From NCBI RefSeq assembly GCF_016545825.1, contig NC_052612.1, forward strand, positions 40,345,738 through 40,409,737: 64,000 bases of DNA, given 5' to 3'. Below, in pieces: positions 22,505 to 33,867 of this stretch. The notes beneath the pieces were generated by a model. It saw only the letters and a list, made by a program, of their open reading frames with translations. It searched no databases and was not told where the DNA came from. Source of the stretch: Eucalyptus grandis (taxonomy: Eukaryota; Streptophyta; Magnoliopsida; Myrtales; Myrtaceae). Each line of letters starts with the position of its first letter. Position 1 is the stretch's first letter. A program made the translations under genes and the position numbers.

Positions 22505-23384
22505 CCCAATTCATCCTCCGCAGTCTGTTGCTAGAAAATAAATTTCCTTCTTCAACATTGGTAACTCCCACTTGAAAATGTTCAAGATTGGCGGCTCTGC
22601 ATTCTGCGCGTGTCGCGGAATTTGGAAATGTCTAAGTACCGAAGTTATAAAACTTTTGCCTCATGCATTTTAAGTCTTTAATTGACTTAATCTATGTTTT
22701 TTGAATCACAGTCATCTCAATCAACCATTAAATATGTGGATTTTATCCTAAGATCCAAATAATAAACGATTCAACTAAACTTGCTTTACATGATCTATAA
22801 ACCACATAATGATCTTTGATATTGCCCTACTTAACTCTACTTGGGACTTCCACGTCATCCATAATAAGTCGCCCCCTTAATTTTTATCATAGTCCTTGCC
22901 ACACCCGACCTCACCAAATAAGAATATGCAGAAGATAATTTAATTAATTATTGTGCATTAGAAGATAGCTATCTAAGGTAAGGAGATATTAGATTATGAA
23001 TTACAATCAATTACGATGAGTAATAAATACGTACAATCAGTGGAGATAGTGCACAATCTTAAGAGATGTGGAAAATTGAAAGAAATATGGAAGATTTCCT
23101 AATTATCTCCACCACCGCCGGACCTAATCCGCATGTCTCTCTCTCTCCGTGTTTTTTACCTATTCTCTCCTCCTTGTGCAGTCCAGATCCCGCTGTAGTT
23201 TTTCCACCATTTTCTTGCTAAATATGGAGGCAGATTTACATCATATTATTCCATCAAACATACGTTAGGCATGATCATAGCCTATTTTACATGTAATTTG
23301 AGATGGGGCTTACGCCAACACGCGTATTTGGAGATTATAATGTGGATAAAATCATGGAAATGTCCCAATAACTTCATGTACCCC
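22505..23384. other. Upstream flank of gene 2
   Basis: Non-coding. The stretch 23305-23383 (GAGATGGGGCTTACGCCAACA..) resembles 62660-62750 upstream of gene 3, so the tandem WAK unit includes this flank. The LINE fragment begins immediately after the shared part. Copy B: 52653-53546. Confidence 0.55.
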
Positions 23385-25122
23385 TTAATTGATGGCTTGA
23401 CCCGTTGCATAACAGTATTGGTTTAAGATATCCACCAAACTTTGGCATTCCTTGACCATTCCATCCATAAAATATATAGCATCATCAACAAATAAAAGGT
23501 GTGACAGTGTAGGGCAATACCTGTTAAGAGTGATTCCTCTAAGGCTTCCATCCGCTATGGCTTTATGCAACATCCATAATAGAACATTTGCCATAATTAT
23601 GAATAGATAAGGGGATAGTGGATCGCCTTGTCTGATTTCACGTGAGGGTTGACAATATTGTGTGGGTTCTCCGTGTACTTTCACACTAAACAATACAGTC
23701 GAGACGCAATGCATGATTAAATTGACCCATCGCTCACAAAAACCCATTTTCAGCATAGATGGTCTTAAGAAGTCCCATTCTACCCTGTTGTACGCCTTTT
23801 GCATGTCCAATTTAAGTATGGCTTGGAACTTCTTCTTTCTCTTCCTTACCCTCAACTGATACAATACTTCCTGGACTACAAAGATGTTGTCTTGAATCTG
23901 ACGACCCTGGACGAAGGCACTTTGTTCTATTGAAATCAATTCATGGAGCCATGGTTTCATCCCATTAGTCATCACTTTTGAAATTAATTTATAGCTGAAG
24001 TTGCAAAGGCTTATAGCTCTAAACTGACTTATTTCTTCCGGGTTCTTAATCTTTGGAATAAGAGCAATATGGGTTTTGTTTAAAGCTGGATCGAGAATAC
24101 CTATATTGAAGAAAATTTGGATTAGCTGAAGTACATCCTCCCTGAAATGCCGATGAAATTGCCCATTCAAGCTATCAGGTCTTGGGTGCTTTAGATGCCC
24201 CTAGCTAAAAAAACTACTTCTTTGACTTCCCACATCGTAACATTTTCCATCAAGCTATCATTGATGTCGTCATTAATGGGTTCAAGCACTACTCTAAGAT
24301 GGGTTGGAAGTTTCGAGGCCCTACCAAATTATAAAGGTTTCGGTAGAAGTCCCCTATGTGCTTTTTCAAAGTGTATGGTTCTCTAGACCAAGTTTCTTCA
24401 TCAATCTACTGCATAGTTATCCTGTTTTGATGCCTCTTTTAAACGGGTGTAGAGTGAAAGTATTTTGTACTTTTGTCCCCCCCCACGGTAACCATTCAAT
24501 TCGAGATCTCATCCCCCAATAATTCTCATCTTGCCTCCACAGTTTTTCCATTTGTGCCACTATTTTCTGAATTTTTGCTTTGCTAGTGTTTGCCCCAAGC
24601 TGTTATTTATCGCCGTTAATTTCCTTTTTAGCCCTTTAATTTGGTGTGCTACATTGGAAAACTTTCCCCAACTCCATAATGAAATTTGAACTCCTTGGAC
24701 TTTTTCTGAAAACTCATGGGTTGGAGTTGTTCCTCTTGCCATGTCCTTTTGATAATCTCCCACATTCCTGTTCTTTCAAGCCAGTAAGCCTCAAACTTAA
24801 ATTCTTTCTTCCTCTTGTTCTGAAAAGGATGCAAATAAAGTATGAGTGGGCTGTGATATGAGCCCACGGCAGATAGTGTCACAACCTCTACGTTTGGAAA
24901 GGCTACCTCCATTCCATTGTACATATCACTCTATCTAATTTCTTCTTTTACTAGAGCATCCCCTTCCATGTTGTTTGTCCACATGAAGGCACATCATTTA
25001 CTCTCCATATCCATGAAAGAATAGTCGTTCTTGAATTCACAAAAGCCACTATTCTATAGTGGTCAGCCTCTCTTTGCCTACCTTCTCACAGTTGTATAAT
25101 ATCTCATTAAAACCATCCATAC
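23385..25122 (-). mobile_element. L1-type LINE fragment (copy A)
   Basis: Reading down the minus strand: FNEIL (endonuclease) near 25110; a tract with LDRV.., AVGSYHSPL (the usual SDHSPL with D changed to Y) and FKFEAYWLER; the linker with YWGMRSRIEWL; then a reverse transcriptase frame (24170-23385, 261 codons) with LCNFSYKLISKV, QSAFVQGRQIQDN, LDMQKAYNRVEWDFL, RQGDPLSPYLF and FVDD in place of the usual FADD. Frames are broken upstream of the reverse transcriptase. The N-terminal endonuclease and the 3' part after the catalytic palm are missing. The element starts exactly where flanks shared with gene 3 diverge, so it inserted after the gene 2/gene 3 duplication. Confidence 0.88.
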
Positions 25123-25757
25123 ATATCTATGGGAGTTGATTAGTTACCTGGATGCCACGTATTTGTTGCCAAAGCACTTCCACCGTTGACGGTGTCGATA
25201 ACTTCTAAATTTTGGCTTACTCTATGTCATTCCCACAGCTATAGTGATTGTTTCCTTGGTAAATTGTTTGTTTCGATTGCTCAAGGGATGTTTTCGAGGG
25301 TCTACTGAGTAACTGGCTCGTCGTCTGGTCGTTAATGGAAAGGAGCTCTTGTCCATAGTTATGAGGAATACTATACTCTCTCATAATCTACAATTATTAT
25401 TATTATTATTATTATTTTTATTTTATTTTTTGGTGAGTCTTGACAAGTCTTGGCCATATACACGTTGCGAACATGTGAGGTCTGTTTGTCGTGCCTCAGG
25501 AGTGAAACCTCCGTGTCAAGAGTTTGTCGTACGTAAGTTCGTGTTTTCGATACAAAGTCTTATAAAATTGCAAATGCTATCATTTTATACTGATTTTCAC
25601 TGTGGACGGATCTGTTTCATCACAAAAAGACATGAGAATATCGTGAATCTCTGAATACGTTATAAGCTAATCACTATGAATTTCACGTTGAAATACGATG
25701 AATGACTTAATTTACAGCGGCATCAGGGGGCATAGATCACGGGTCTCTCCACACTTC
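25123..25757. other. End of copy A, non-coding
   Basis: Contains an (ATT)8 microsatellite at 25393-25416, shorter in copy B (from 55563). No gene is seen. It ends at the assembly gap. Confidence 0.6.
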
Positions 25758-25857
25758 NNNNNNNNNNNNNNNNNNNNNNNNNNNNNNNNNNNNNNNNNNN
25801 NNNNNNNNNNNNNNNNNNNNNNNNNNNNNNNNNNNNNNNNNNNNNNNNNNNNNNNNN
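25758..25857. other. Assembly gap of exactly 100 N
   Basis: One hundred n characters, the usual placeholder for a scaffold join of unknown size. To the left is the end of copy A. To the right is the middle of a Ty1-copia integrase region read on the minus strand. Any ORF drawn across this gap is meaningless. Confidence 1.
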
Positions 25858-27560
25858 AGGGGGAAATTCATCCATAAGAATGAACATCCCGCATTCCAAA
25901 TCAGATAAATTCCCACTTTCCTGCTCACCTACGAACACATACCCTTCGAGTGTTCGGAGCATCTCATTAAAATACTCTTATTTCCTTTAGGACCCAATTT
26001 CCCAAACTTGTGAGAGGACTCATGATAGACAAGACAATCCCATGGCTTTAAGAAAACCAAGTCCGATTTTCTACTTGTCCATAACTCATATGGAGTGGAA
26101 CTAACCATTAGGAAGGCACCTGCTATATATCCAGAAGCACAACGCATCACCACAAAAAAGTGATATGTAAGTTAGCATGCGCCATCATGGACCAACCATT
26201 TCCAAAGAGTTCTGTTTTTTTCTCTACAACACCATTTTTGAGGAGTATATGAATAGACAACCATTTCTATTCCTTTTCATCACATTATTTTCTGAACTCA
26301 TCAAACAATATTTCACTCTCGATCGATCTCTAATGTTTTTATTTTCTGTCTAATTGATTTTCTACCAAGTTCATAAACCTTTTAAACAACATAATGCTTC
26401 AGATTTATGAGAAACAAATAGACATATCCGAATCGAGTATAATCATCTATAAAAGATGAAGAAACACACATGCCTTCATCTCACATTCATTGAACCACAG
26501 TGATCGAATGGATTAAATGAGGAAATTAAGCCTTTACATTTTCCAAATCTACTTTATCGTTTTCTCCCTACTAGGTAATTAACATTCTAGCAAATCGATT
26601 TTTTTCAATGTCCAACAAGCCATTTTTGTTAGTCTATTCATACGTGATACAATAGAAAGTCTATATGCCATAATCACCTATCATATGAATTAGGAGACGT
26701 GAAATAAATGAATAAAAAATATTGACATCACCACAACAACATATAGTACAAATGAAACCATCCGTAAAGTGACCACAACTATAGTATTGTATCCAAATAC
26801 AAACTACACCTCTATTATGGAAGTTCATATAAAAACAAGTTTAACCAACACCAAAACAGACTAAATTTCACGAATCTCTAGAGCATGGAACGTCAAGGAA
26901 CAAGAGGTCCACCACGCATGTTCATTGGCAGCCAATCCCTTAACTTCATTTCTGGAGTTATATCCCACATAGATCCACTTCCACGGTATCTGAAATTCCA
27001 CGAATGATTCTCTCATCATCTTCGCTACATGGTCTGCCGCTCCTAACTACAGGCAACACAAAGGATTGGATTAAGCTAATAATGCAGAACTTGAATAAAG
27101 TAAAGTTCTCAAATGTACAGAGAGGTGTTTACCTTTTAGCTCAACAATCGCTTGTGAGAAGTGACCTTCTTGTCACAATTGTAACACCTCACCCTTGACA
27201 TTTTCTTTCACTTGAGGACGTTTCTCTCGTGTTGGTTAACTCTTGATCTCTTGTAATAAGGACTTGATCTTGCATTCCCACATATTGAACGAATCAATAC
27301 GCTTGCGAGCTCAAAGCCTTTCTAAGCTAGAACCAGCATTGCAAATTTCTATTTTCAGCTCATGCCGTTGCTGTGTCCTCTACCAGCTCAAGGTGGCGAC
27401 ATCATCCTCAAGATCTTCCATAACATGGTCAAGAGCTTCTAGTGCTTCTTGCTTTTCCATATTGAATCTTCATATTCAATATTTCACGCTTGTTGCCGCT
27501 CACAGCAATTACGCGCATAGTTTCAATCCATCAATAGGAACACATCGTACATATATGCAC
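25858..27560 (-). mobile_element. Broken Ty1-copia element: gag remnant to integrase
   Basis: Reading down the minus strand, I see a weak zinc-knuckle-like CD.KVTSHK region near 27160 and a pre-integrase stretch near 26600-26500. The integrase core follows at about 26470-26180 (DDYTRFGYVYL, IKTLE.DR, then N-GVVEKKNRTL across frame breaks and SMMAHANLHI). The integrase C-terminal tail (TPYELWTSRKSD, HKFGKLGPKGNKSI, GYVF) leads into the gap. Stops and frameshifts are frequent. Reverse transcriptase and RNase H are not present and would lie in or beyond the N run. The order gag to integrase on the minus strand is that of copia. No restored sequence is given. Confidence 0.82.
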
Positions 27561-28529
27561 TGAATAACCATGTCTATCATTTATGCATCAACTTTAATAA
27601 ACCCAGTTCATATCAATGAATAATTTCAATAAGGTTTCAGAATCAAACGTCACTACGCTTCCAATCATCCTCCAAAATCCTAACTTAAAACTATTAATAT
27701 AATTGTCTTATGCAAAATAAATTCTGTGAAGTTACAAAAACTTCTATGAACTACCCAACTACCCACAAAGAATCAGCAATTAATAGAGTTTAAACATATA
27801 ATGACATCCAATTAAAATAATAATGCTTTCAATTAATATAACAATCCATTACACTAAGTAATATATCCAAAAGAAATATCAACATAGAAAGAGATATTCA
27901 ATACTAAAAACATCTCAAACTAATCTAAGAAATAAATAAGGAAGTCCCTTCTAATCTATCAATAAATTATCTCGAGAAATTTTGAAAGCACATTTGCCAA
28001 CCATGGAAAATTTTTGAGAACTCTCATGTCGCCACCAAGGCAAGACTCTCATGCGCCATGTGGCGCCAATCTGGGTGGAAGTTTTGGCCAACTCAATCCA
28101 TAGTACTCTCTTACAAAAGCTTCCATCACTTCCCGTAACTGGACCACGTTGACCTCCCATAATGGATCTAACATTGTTGCCATTCAGGTGTGAAGAGGTT
28201 CATCAAAGCCGGCACCTTCAAAGTCCAAATAAGATAACCATTCTATAATTTTCTGTATCATCTCGATTGATTTGACCATGTGTGATACTAAATCACCATC
28301 AAGCCACCAATAATTTCAGCTAACTCTTTCATCAGCCTTTTCAGCTTAGCTTTTCCTTCGTCCGTTCTCTGGATTGGGTGTATCCGTGCATAACGCATCA
28401 TAATTCGCAACAAATGCAAACCAAATGGATCACTTTTTAATCCATAATAAACAAAATGGAAAATACATACTTTTCATGATTCATGCAACAAATGCAGAAT
28501 AAAAATGATTACCTCTAACCCACAGACAT
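27561..28529. other. Region between copia gag remnant and GC-rich island
   Basis: AT-rich. A minus-strand frame of 44 codons starting near 28160 (LDPLWEVNVVQLREVM..) looks protein-like but matches no family I can name. No primer-binding site of the usual tRNA-Met type was found. Confidence 0.4.
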
Positions 28530-29620
28530 AATTTGAAAAAGAAACAAATTCTTTTTTATTTTATTTTATTTTATTTTTTCGGGTCAATCGTCAAAGTCAA
28601 CGGTCAACGGTCAAGTCTGGATCGTCGGGCCGGTTCGTTAATCACCGCCAGAGACGCACACATGCAGGCGCGGCTGACGCTCGGCAGACGCCACCGCATC
28701 GTTCAAAGGTGCGCGGGCTGACGTCACGAACAGCATTCAAGACGCAGCGCAAGCAAGCGTGTCGCTCCGTGGTCTGGCCGGGCCTGTCTGCACCAGACGC
28801 CCGGCCAACGGCTGTTGACGCATCTCGATGACCACCCTGGCAGCACTGGATCGCAGACGCCGCACACGCGGCCGGTCCGCTGACCGGCCACGGCGCTCAC
28901 GTGCTGCCGCTTCGTCACTGGCGCGGCACACGCGCTGGGCGAGCTGCGCTGGCAGCCGCGCCCACACACGCTCGCCGCAGGGCGCGTGCGGCATCGCCCG
29001 GCGGCGCACGATGTGTCGACGGACTCACCTCGATTTCGACTTCCACTTTCACCCAAGGCTTTAATCTGATTTTGACTTACGAAATCCTCGTAAAAATGGC
29101 CAATGCCTCCGGTGTGGATTTTCGTCCCGATTCAGATGGCCGAAAATTTTCGCTAAAATCAATCAAAAGCATCAAACAGGCCGGAAAACGTGAACTAGGG
29201 CTCATACCAATGTTGGGAATAACTGATCTCGAAACTGATTCGACACTAAATCGAACCCCAATCATGCGGAAGACGAAGCCCGAAAAAACACGTATCACCG
29301 ATCGTAAAGCCACCACTAATTAAGCGTACCTGTTAGCCACATATTAGACACCAATGCCGAAGATCGAGGAAGAAATTTATCCGATGATGTCAATTCGCCT
29401 TGAAAGGGAAACCATGCCAAAGCCTTTAAGCGCATCTTTTTGTTGGAGGGAGAGAGGTAGTGAACGACGTTCATTGTTCCAACCATTGTCATCTTCTCTC
29501 TCTCCTCCTTTTATACTCTCCCCCATCCACTGGTGTCCTGGATTCGTGGGTCGGCCTTTGGGCCCAAAGATGGGCGGACGGGCCTTAAGCCCATCAACCA
29601 TTAAAACCATCATCGATGTT
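28530..29620 (-). mobile_element. GC-rich island, possibly the 5' LTR of the copia element
   Basis: 28610-29030 is strongly GC-rich with recurring CAGACGC and GTCAACGGTCAA words, unlike its surroundings. On the minus strand a TATAAAAGG sits at 29508-29515, upstream of the copia gag remnant and in the same direction. It is preceded by GGGCCCAAAG words, which would fit an LTR promoter. An (ATTTT)n run lies at about 28551-28578. No second LTR is available for comparison because the element is cut by the gap. The plus-strand and minus-strand ORFs here are not credible proteins. It could instead be an unrelated GC-rich repeat. Confidence 0.35.
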
Positions 29621-30189
29621 GTATGTCTGATGCCTGTGACTATGTGATAGTTTACTTTGGAAGGTGGAAAACTGTATTAGATTCGAAACCAGCTTATTGT
29701 GGTCAAGGCATCCAATCCGCTTTTCAATACTTTTGTCTCGGCTTCCTCAAAGCCAAGCTGCCGCAAGAAACCTTTTGTGGAGATCTCTTGGACATTTTAG
29801 CCTAGGCTTAGCATCGCTAACAAGATGAGTCCCGATTAAGGGCCTTTTCCATCTTGCATATGTGACAGATGTGGAAGGATAAGTTCAGAAGATGATCATA
29901 GTTCTTAATAATTGACTACGATTCAATAATCTATGAGGAAGACAAGCATCATTACCTTTCTCTCCAAGTATGTTGATCTCTATTTGGACCGCTTGGTTTT
30001 TAGATCTTGTTCCCGAAGAGTTAACTCTGGTCCGCCCTATGGCAATGAGTCTGTTCTTCAAGTTCTTCCAGTCTCTCTAATGAGCTGCATGGATGTACAC
30101 TCCCGGTCTAAGTTCTATTTTTGAGGATCAGTTATAGTGGCATTGACGCATACAAGAATACATGTATGGAAGGAGTAAGGACGGATCGA
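29621..30189. other. Intergenic, nothing recognised
   Basis: Unique in the window. Short ORFs only (60 and 63 codons) and no family match. One minus-free stretch near 29870 gives a CICDRCG pattern on the plus strand, too short to interpret. Confidence 0.4.
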
Positions 30190-30368
30190 CTAATATCTAT
30201 CAGAATCGTGAAAAAATAAACTTATCTTCTCTGTCCTATTTGAGATAGTTTTACTTATTTGGCAAGAGATAGAACTGATCTACACACACGCAAATGTACG
30301 CACACTATGCTTATGTGCATTCCCCATGTTCTTTTCTTGTCTGCCCTGGCTGGCGAAGGTTGAAATCA
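30190..30368. repeat. Left flank of the LTR-like insertion, shared with 16520-16700
   Basis: CCTATTTGAGATAGTTTTAC.. and GGCGAAGGTTG.. match 16553-16690 with moderate divergence. It is continued after the insertion by 32279-32380. This shows that the host segment existed before the LTR-like element entered it. Confidence 0.65.
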
Positions 30369-32277
30369 TGTAATTAACAAACATTAGGCTAGTGGGCCCA
30401 AAAGAAGTAATAGCAAAAGAAGTTGCAAATGCCCCAAAGAAGAAACTGAAAAGAAACCCAAAAGTCATTAAAGCAAAAAGGAGAGGGGGAGGGTTCGCTA
30501 AACAGAAACCGAGAGTTTCCGACTGTGCATAAGAAAGAAGGAGGAAGAAGAAGAGAAAGGGGAAGAAAGAAAGAAGTTTTGGCACGTGCACGCCTCGGAT
30601 GCCTGGCGACTCACTCCATAACCTGTAGAGATCAAGCCTCATTCATCCAATTGAAGTAATTTTTGAATTTGGAACTCAAATTGAATTTTGAAACAGCAAG
30701 AAGTCCATTTTTGGAGTCATGAGCCACGTATTTTTGTAGGAATGATAGTTTAGTGTTGTGGAGCCATGAGATTTTAATGATTGTGATTTGAGCTTATGGT
30801 TTGTTCAAAATAAAATTTCAAAGTTGCCCGTGTGCAGTGAATAGTACGCGTCCAGCAGCTTTGGGCCGTATTTTTGTCATTTTTCGGCTTGATTTTGGGA
30901 TGGCAATTTGGGATTCTTGTAATATGTGTCAAGGGCTCTATTGACTATAACTATGTTCAGATCGGGTTCGGAAGAGAAAGCAGGCTCAATCAAGTTTTTG
31001 CGCTTAACGATGTTGCGAATGGCTTAAATAATCGCTTGGTTATGCGACTTGTTAGCGCACAAAGTCCTCTTTTGATAGGTTAAGGCGAACTGAGTCATTT
31101 TGTGGGTCGATAGAATTTGTAGATTTTAACATTATTCTTCGGTTATTTGATAGGGCCTTGAGTTCGACGATACAAGTATCGTTTGTCGTTTGATCGTAAA
31201 CGACAAGGTGAGTGTACTCATCTTATTTGGTTTTATAAAATCATGTCTTGAAGTATGTATGTATATATATTGAATCAAGAAGAGCATTTTTATTGCATAA
31301 AAGCCAGATCGAGCAATTGCTATCCTTTGGTTGATTGTGAATCTTTGAAAAGCACATTATACAAGGTTTGTGGAGAAACATATAGAAATTGCTGTGACTT
31401 GATTTATAAAAAGGTTTATGATGATTTGAGAAACGGATATGAAAATGGATGATGGCCATGTTGCAAAATATTATTTGTTTGGTTTAAGATATTGATTTTG
31501 GATTGAATTTCTGGTATTGGAGAATGGTCATTTATGCTCAATATGATTGTGAACCCAAAGGAGGGGTTTTTTGGGTATGCATACCAGGTTTAGGATCCTT
31601 CAGGCCTAGCCACCGCTTGAGGTGGAGACCACAGGGAGAATCTTGCCGCCTCGTCACACGGCCAGGTCAGACTCCATGGTTGTTATTGGCAAAGATTGAT
31701 CAATGATAGACCATTGATATGTGTTTTGATGGAGATTATCTGAATGGATTCGATCATTGATACTTGACTTTTGATGGCGATTCAAATGATTTTCCATATA
31801 GTATAAATTTTCATGATAAGTAATAACGCTTATATGATTCGATATGTATTTTATATATTGAATTGGTGTTATGAAATTTGGTATTGCTTTGTATATGCAT
31901 AGTGGTTGTTTGATCCGCTTAGAAGTATATGGCTCATTGAGCCGTGGTTGCTCATCCCATTCCTTTTGATCTTTTCAGCTCTCACTGTGGCTAATTAGAG
32001 CGAAAGCGTCACGTGGGAAACTTTGGGAGTTCTATTTTGTTTTTGGTATGGTTTAAAAAGGAAAATGATCCTTACTAGTGGTTGGATCTGTCTGAGTTTT
32101 AAACGTATATCTCTTTCTCTTTGATGGAATAGAAACTCTGATGTTGCAATCAATTTGAAGGTTATCTGATATTTATAAATATAAGTTAATATCAGCTTGT
32201 TGGTTGTGTTGAAGCTGCGCCCTTTGTAAAAAGGACGGCCGTTTCATCCCCATTCTTTGTAGTTTTTGGGGTGTGAC
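30369..32277 (+). mobile_element. Probable solo LTR (about 1.9 kb)
   Basis: Flanking sequence at 30190-30368 and 32279-32380 matches the uninterrupted segment at 16520-16800, so 30369-32277 looks like an insertion. It begins TGTAATTAAC and ends with GGGGTGTGAC. ATCA occurs just outside both ends (30365-30368 and 32278-32281) as a possible short target duplication. If the element is taken to end in TG..CA, the duplication does not line up, so the exact end is uncertain by 1-2 bases. No gag or pol sequence lies inside, so solo LTR or a terminal-repeat derivative is favoured. ORFs within it, such as the 120-codon minus frame at 30280-30642, are not convincing genes. Confidence 0.55.
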
Positions 32278-32689
32278 ATCAATTGCAGATTTTCTCCTTT
32301 CGATAGGAACCATCTTTGTTGTTTCGGAACCCAAAGTCACGATTCATTCTGTTCTAAATAGGATCATCCAAGCATGGATGGATGATTGCAAGTGCATATT
32401 GCTCTTTTCTTTTTACATGCAAATGGACTTAATCCTGAAACCCAATCAAAGTAAGAATGTAAGATCGTTTATACTAATTTGGGGAGATATGTTAGTATGG
32501 AGTCGTTAATTTATGCATTTGTTCACCCATAGAATATTGGCAAAATAACAAATCAAGGATATTTTGGGAAAAGAAAAAAATAGTTATGACCTCTTTAAAG
32601 TAGCAGATCTTATTTACACGATGTAATTCGAAAAGTGAAGAGGACAAATCCGAGAAACAAAATTAACGGAAAAAAGGAATTAAGCTGTT

Positions 32690-33102
32690 CTTGACCTGAG
32701 AGAACACAAATGAACTTCCTTACAAGCTAACAGAAACTTTGGTAGTTCCCACACCGCTGCAGTTCGAGTATATGATCGGAGATTGGACGCGAACGATGCC
32801 TTATTTTTTGCGAATGATGTCTTGTTCTTTTTCATAAGTCGTCAGAGTGATCTGCAGGACGTCCAAGCCCACACTCGCCAGGAACGGGCGCTCAAGCTCG
32901 CCTTGATCTGCAACCAACTGTAGAGATAACAGTTTTCTCCTATTCCAAATGGGAAAGGAATGGCAACGTTTCCACGGCACTGGGAGAAACCGGGCTTTGC
33001 TAGGGGCGCCATGGGTTGTGCTGGTGCGTTGTGGAGTAGGAATGTCAGCAAGAGAATGGAGTGGAATTGCCAAGGGACCACTCTTGCCAAAGGCACATAC
33101 AT
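32690..33102 (-). pseudogene. WAK N-terminal fragment (copy B)
   Basis: This is the counterpart of 2350-2783. It has the same signal-like start and [17 protein letters not shown] stretch. The cysteine just before it (RCSQC in copy A) is replaced (GFSQC), and a different single-base change moves the frame break to about 32912. It lacks everything downstream of the N-terminal ectodomain, as in copy A. The truncation therefore predates the divergence of the two copies. Confidence 0.72.
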
Positions 33103-33867
33103 AAGTTACTTCTACAGCACCATCATATAGAAAGGAGGACTACATATAATACTTGTGCAGTTATGAGCTCGAAGATGGGATTTGGGCGGCAAACGACAGA
33201 GTTAGATTACAAAATTGGACTAGTCAAATGGTTGTTTAGTCTTCAGAGCTTGAGCCAGATGTCTTTTGCTGGACAGATAGAAGATTGACAAAAGAAATTA
33301 AATAAGTTGTGGCTAAGACACTCTGGAGTTCAACATCAGTCCGTCAATATATTAAGAACTTCTTGCTCCGCTGCAAGAGGAGGAGACTTGAATGGGTGAG
33401 TTCCATGGGGCAAGATACAAGATTACCGATATTTGAAGTACTTGATTCTTTTCTAAAGAAAATTCAGATAACTTCTGATTAGATGATGACTGACGTTATG
33501 TATATAGTATTCTCTGTTCTTAATGTTGACAAAAAGAAAAGGCTGAAGTCTTGGAAAAGTAAGGAGGAGAAGCCCGCGTGGAAAACAAAACACCATGGAT
33601 GACCCAGTGACAGTGGCAGTTGACCTAAACTTTACCTTAAGAAGCTAGGAATTGAGTGCCATATCAGAGGGAAAAGCAAAAGACAGATGAGAAAACAGAT
33701 GTCCCCGAAAATGGCAAAATACCAGGAATCTATTCTTCGGATCAAGTACAAGCTGGCCCTTACTTTTCAGCACGTAAATTTCACTTCATTAGACAAGGAT
33801 AGGACATCCGAAGAAAAGAAGATTCCTAATCAATGGAATACATGTGAATCTCTAATTTCAACCAATA

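Larger units (their letters stand above)
1..25757. repeat. Copy A of a 25-kb direct duplication
   Basis: This whole segment recurs at 30694-55931 in the same orientation, with the same order of WAK exons, introns, TIR elements and LINE fragment. Differences are mostly single bases and homopolymer length changes. A few larger ones exist: 1759-2127 is extra here, 10637-10832 is missing from copy B, and (AT)19 here is (AT)9 there. The coordinate offset drifts from about 30693 to 30174. Copy A ends at the last base before the N run, while copy B continues without a break. The left end of copy A is cut by the window, so its true extent is unknown. Confidence 0.97.

Noticed and set aside
25723..25962. 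ORFs spanning the N run
   Set aside because: The run is unknown sequence; only the part right of 25858 is meaningful, as copia integrase tail.
28724..29323. ORFs of 90-140 codons in the GC-rich island
   Set aside because: Several overlapping frames on both strands and no domain; explained by lack of AT-rich stops.
29850..29930. Cysteine pattern resembling a LINE C-terminal zinc finger
   Set aside because: Only a few residues long, with no neighbouring LINE sequence in frame.
30280..30642. 120-codon minus ORF with a hydrophobic stretch
   Set aside because: It crosses the border of the LTR-like insertion (30368/30369), so it joins unrelated sequences.
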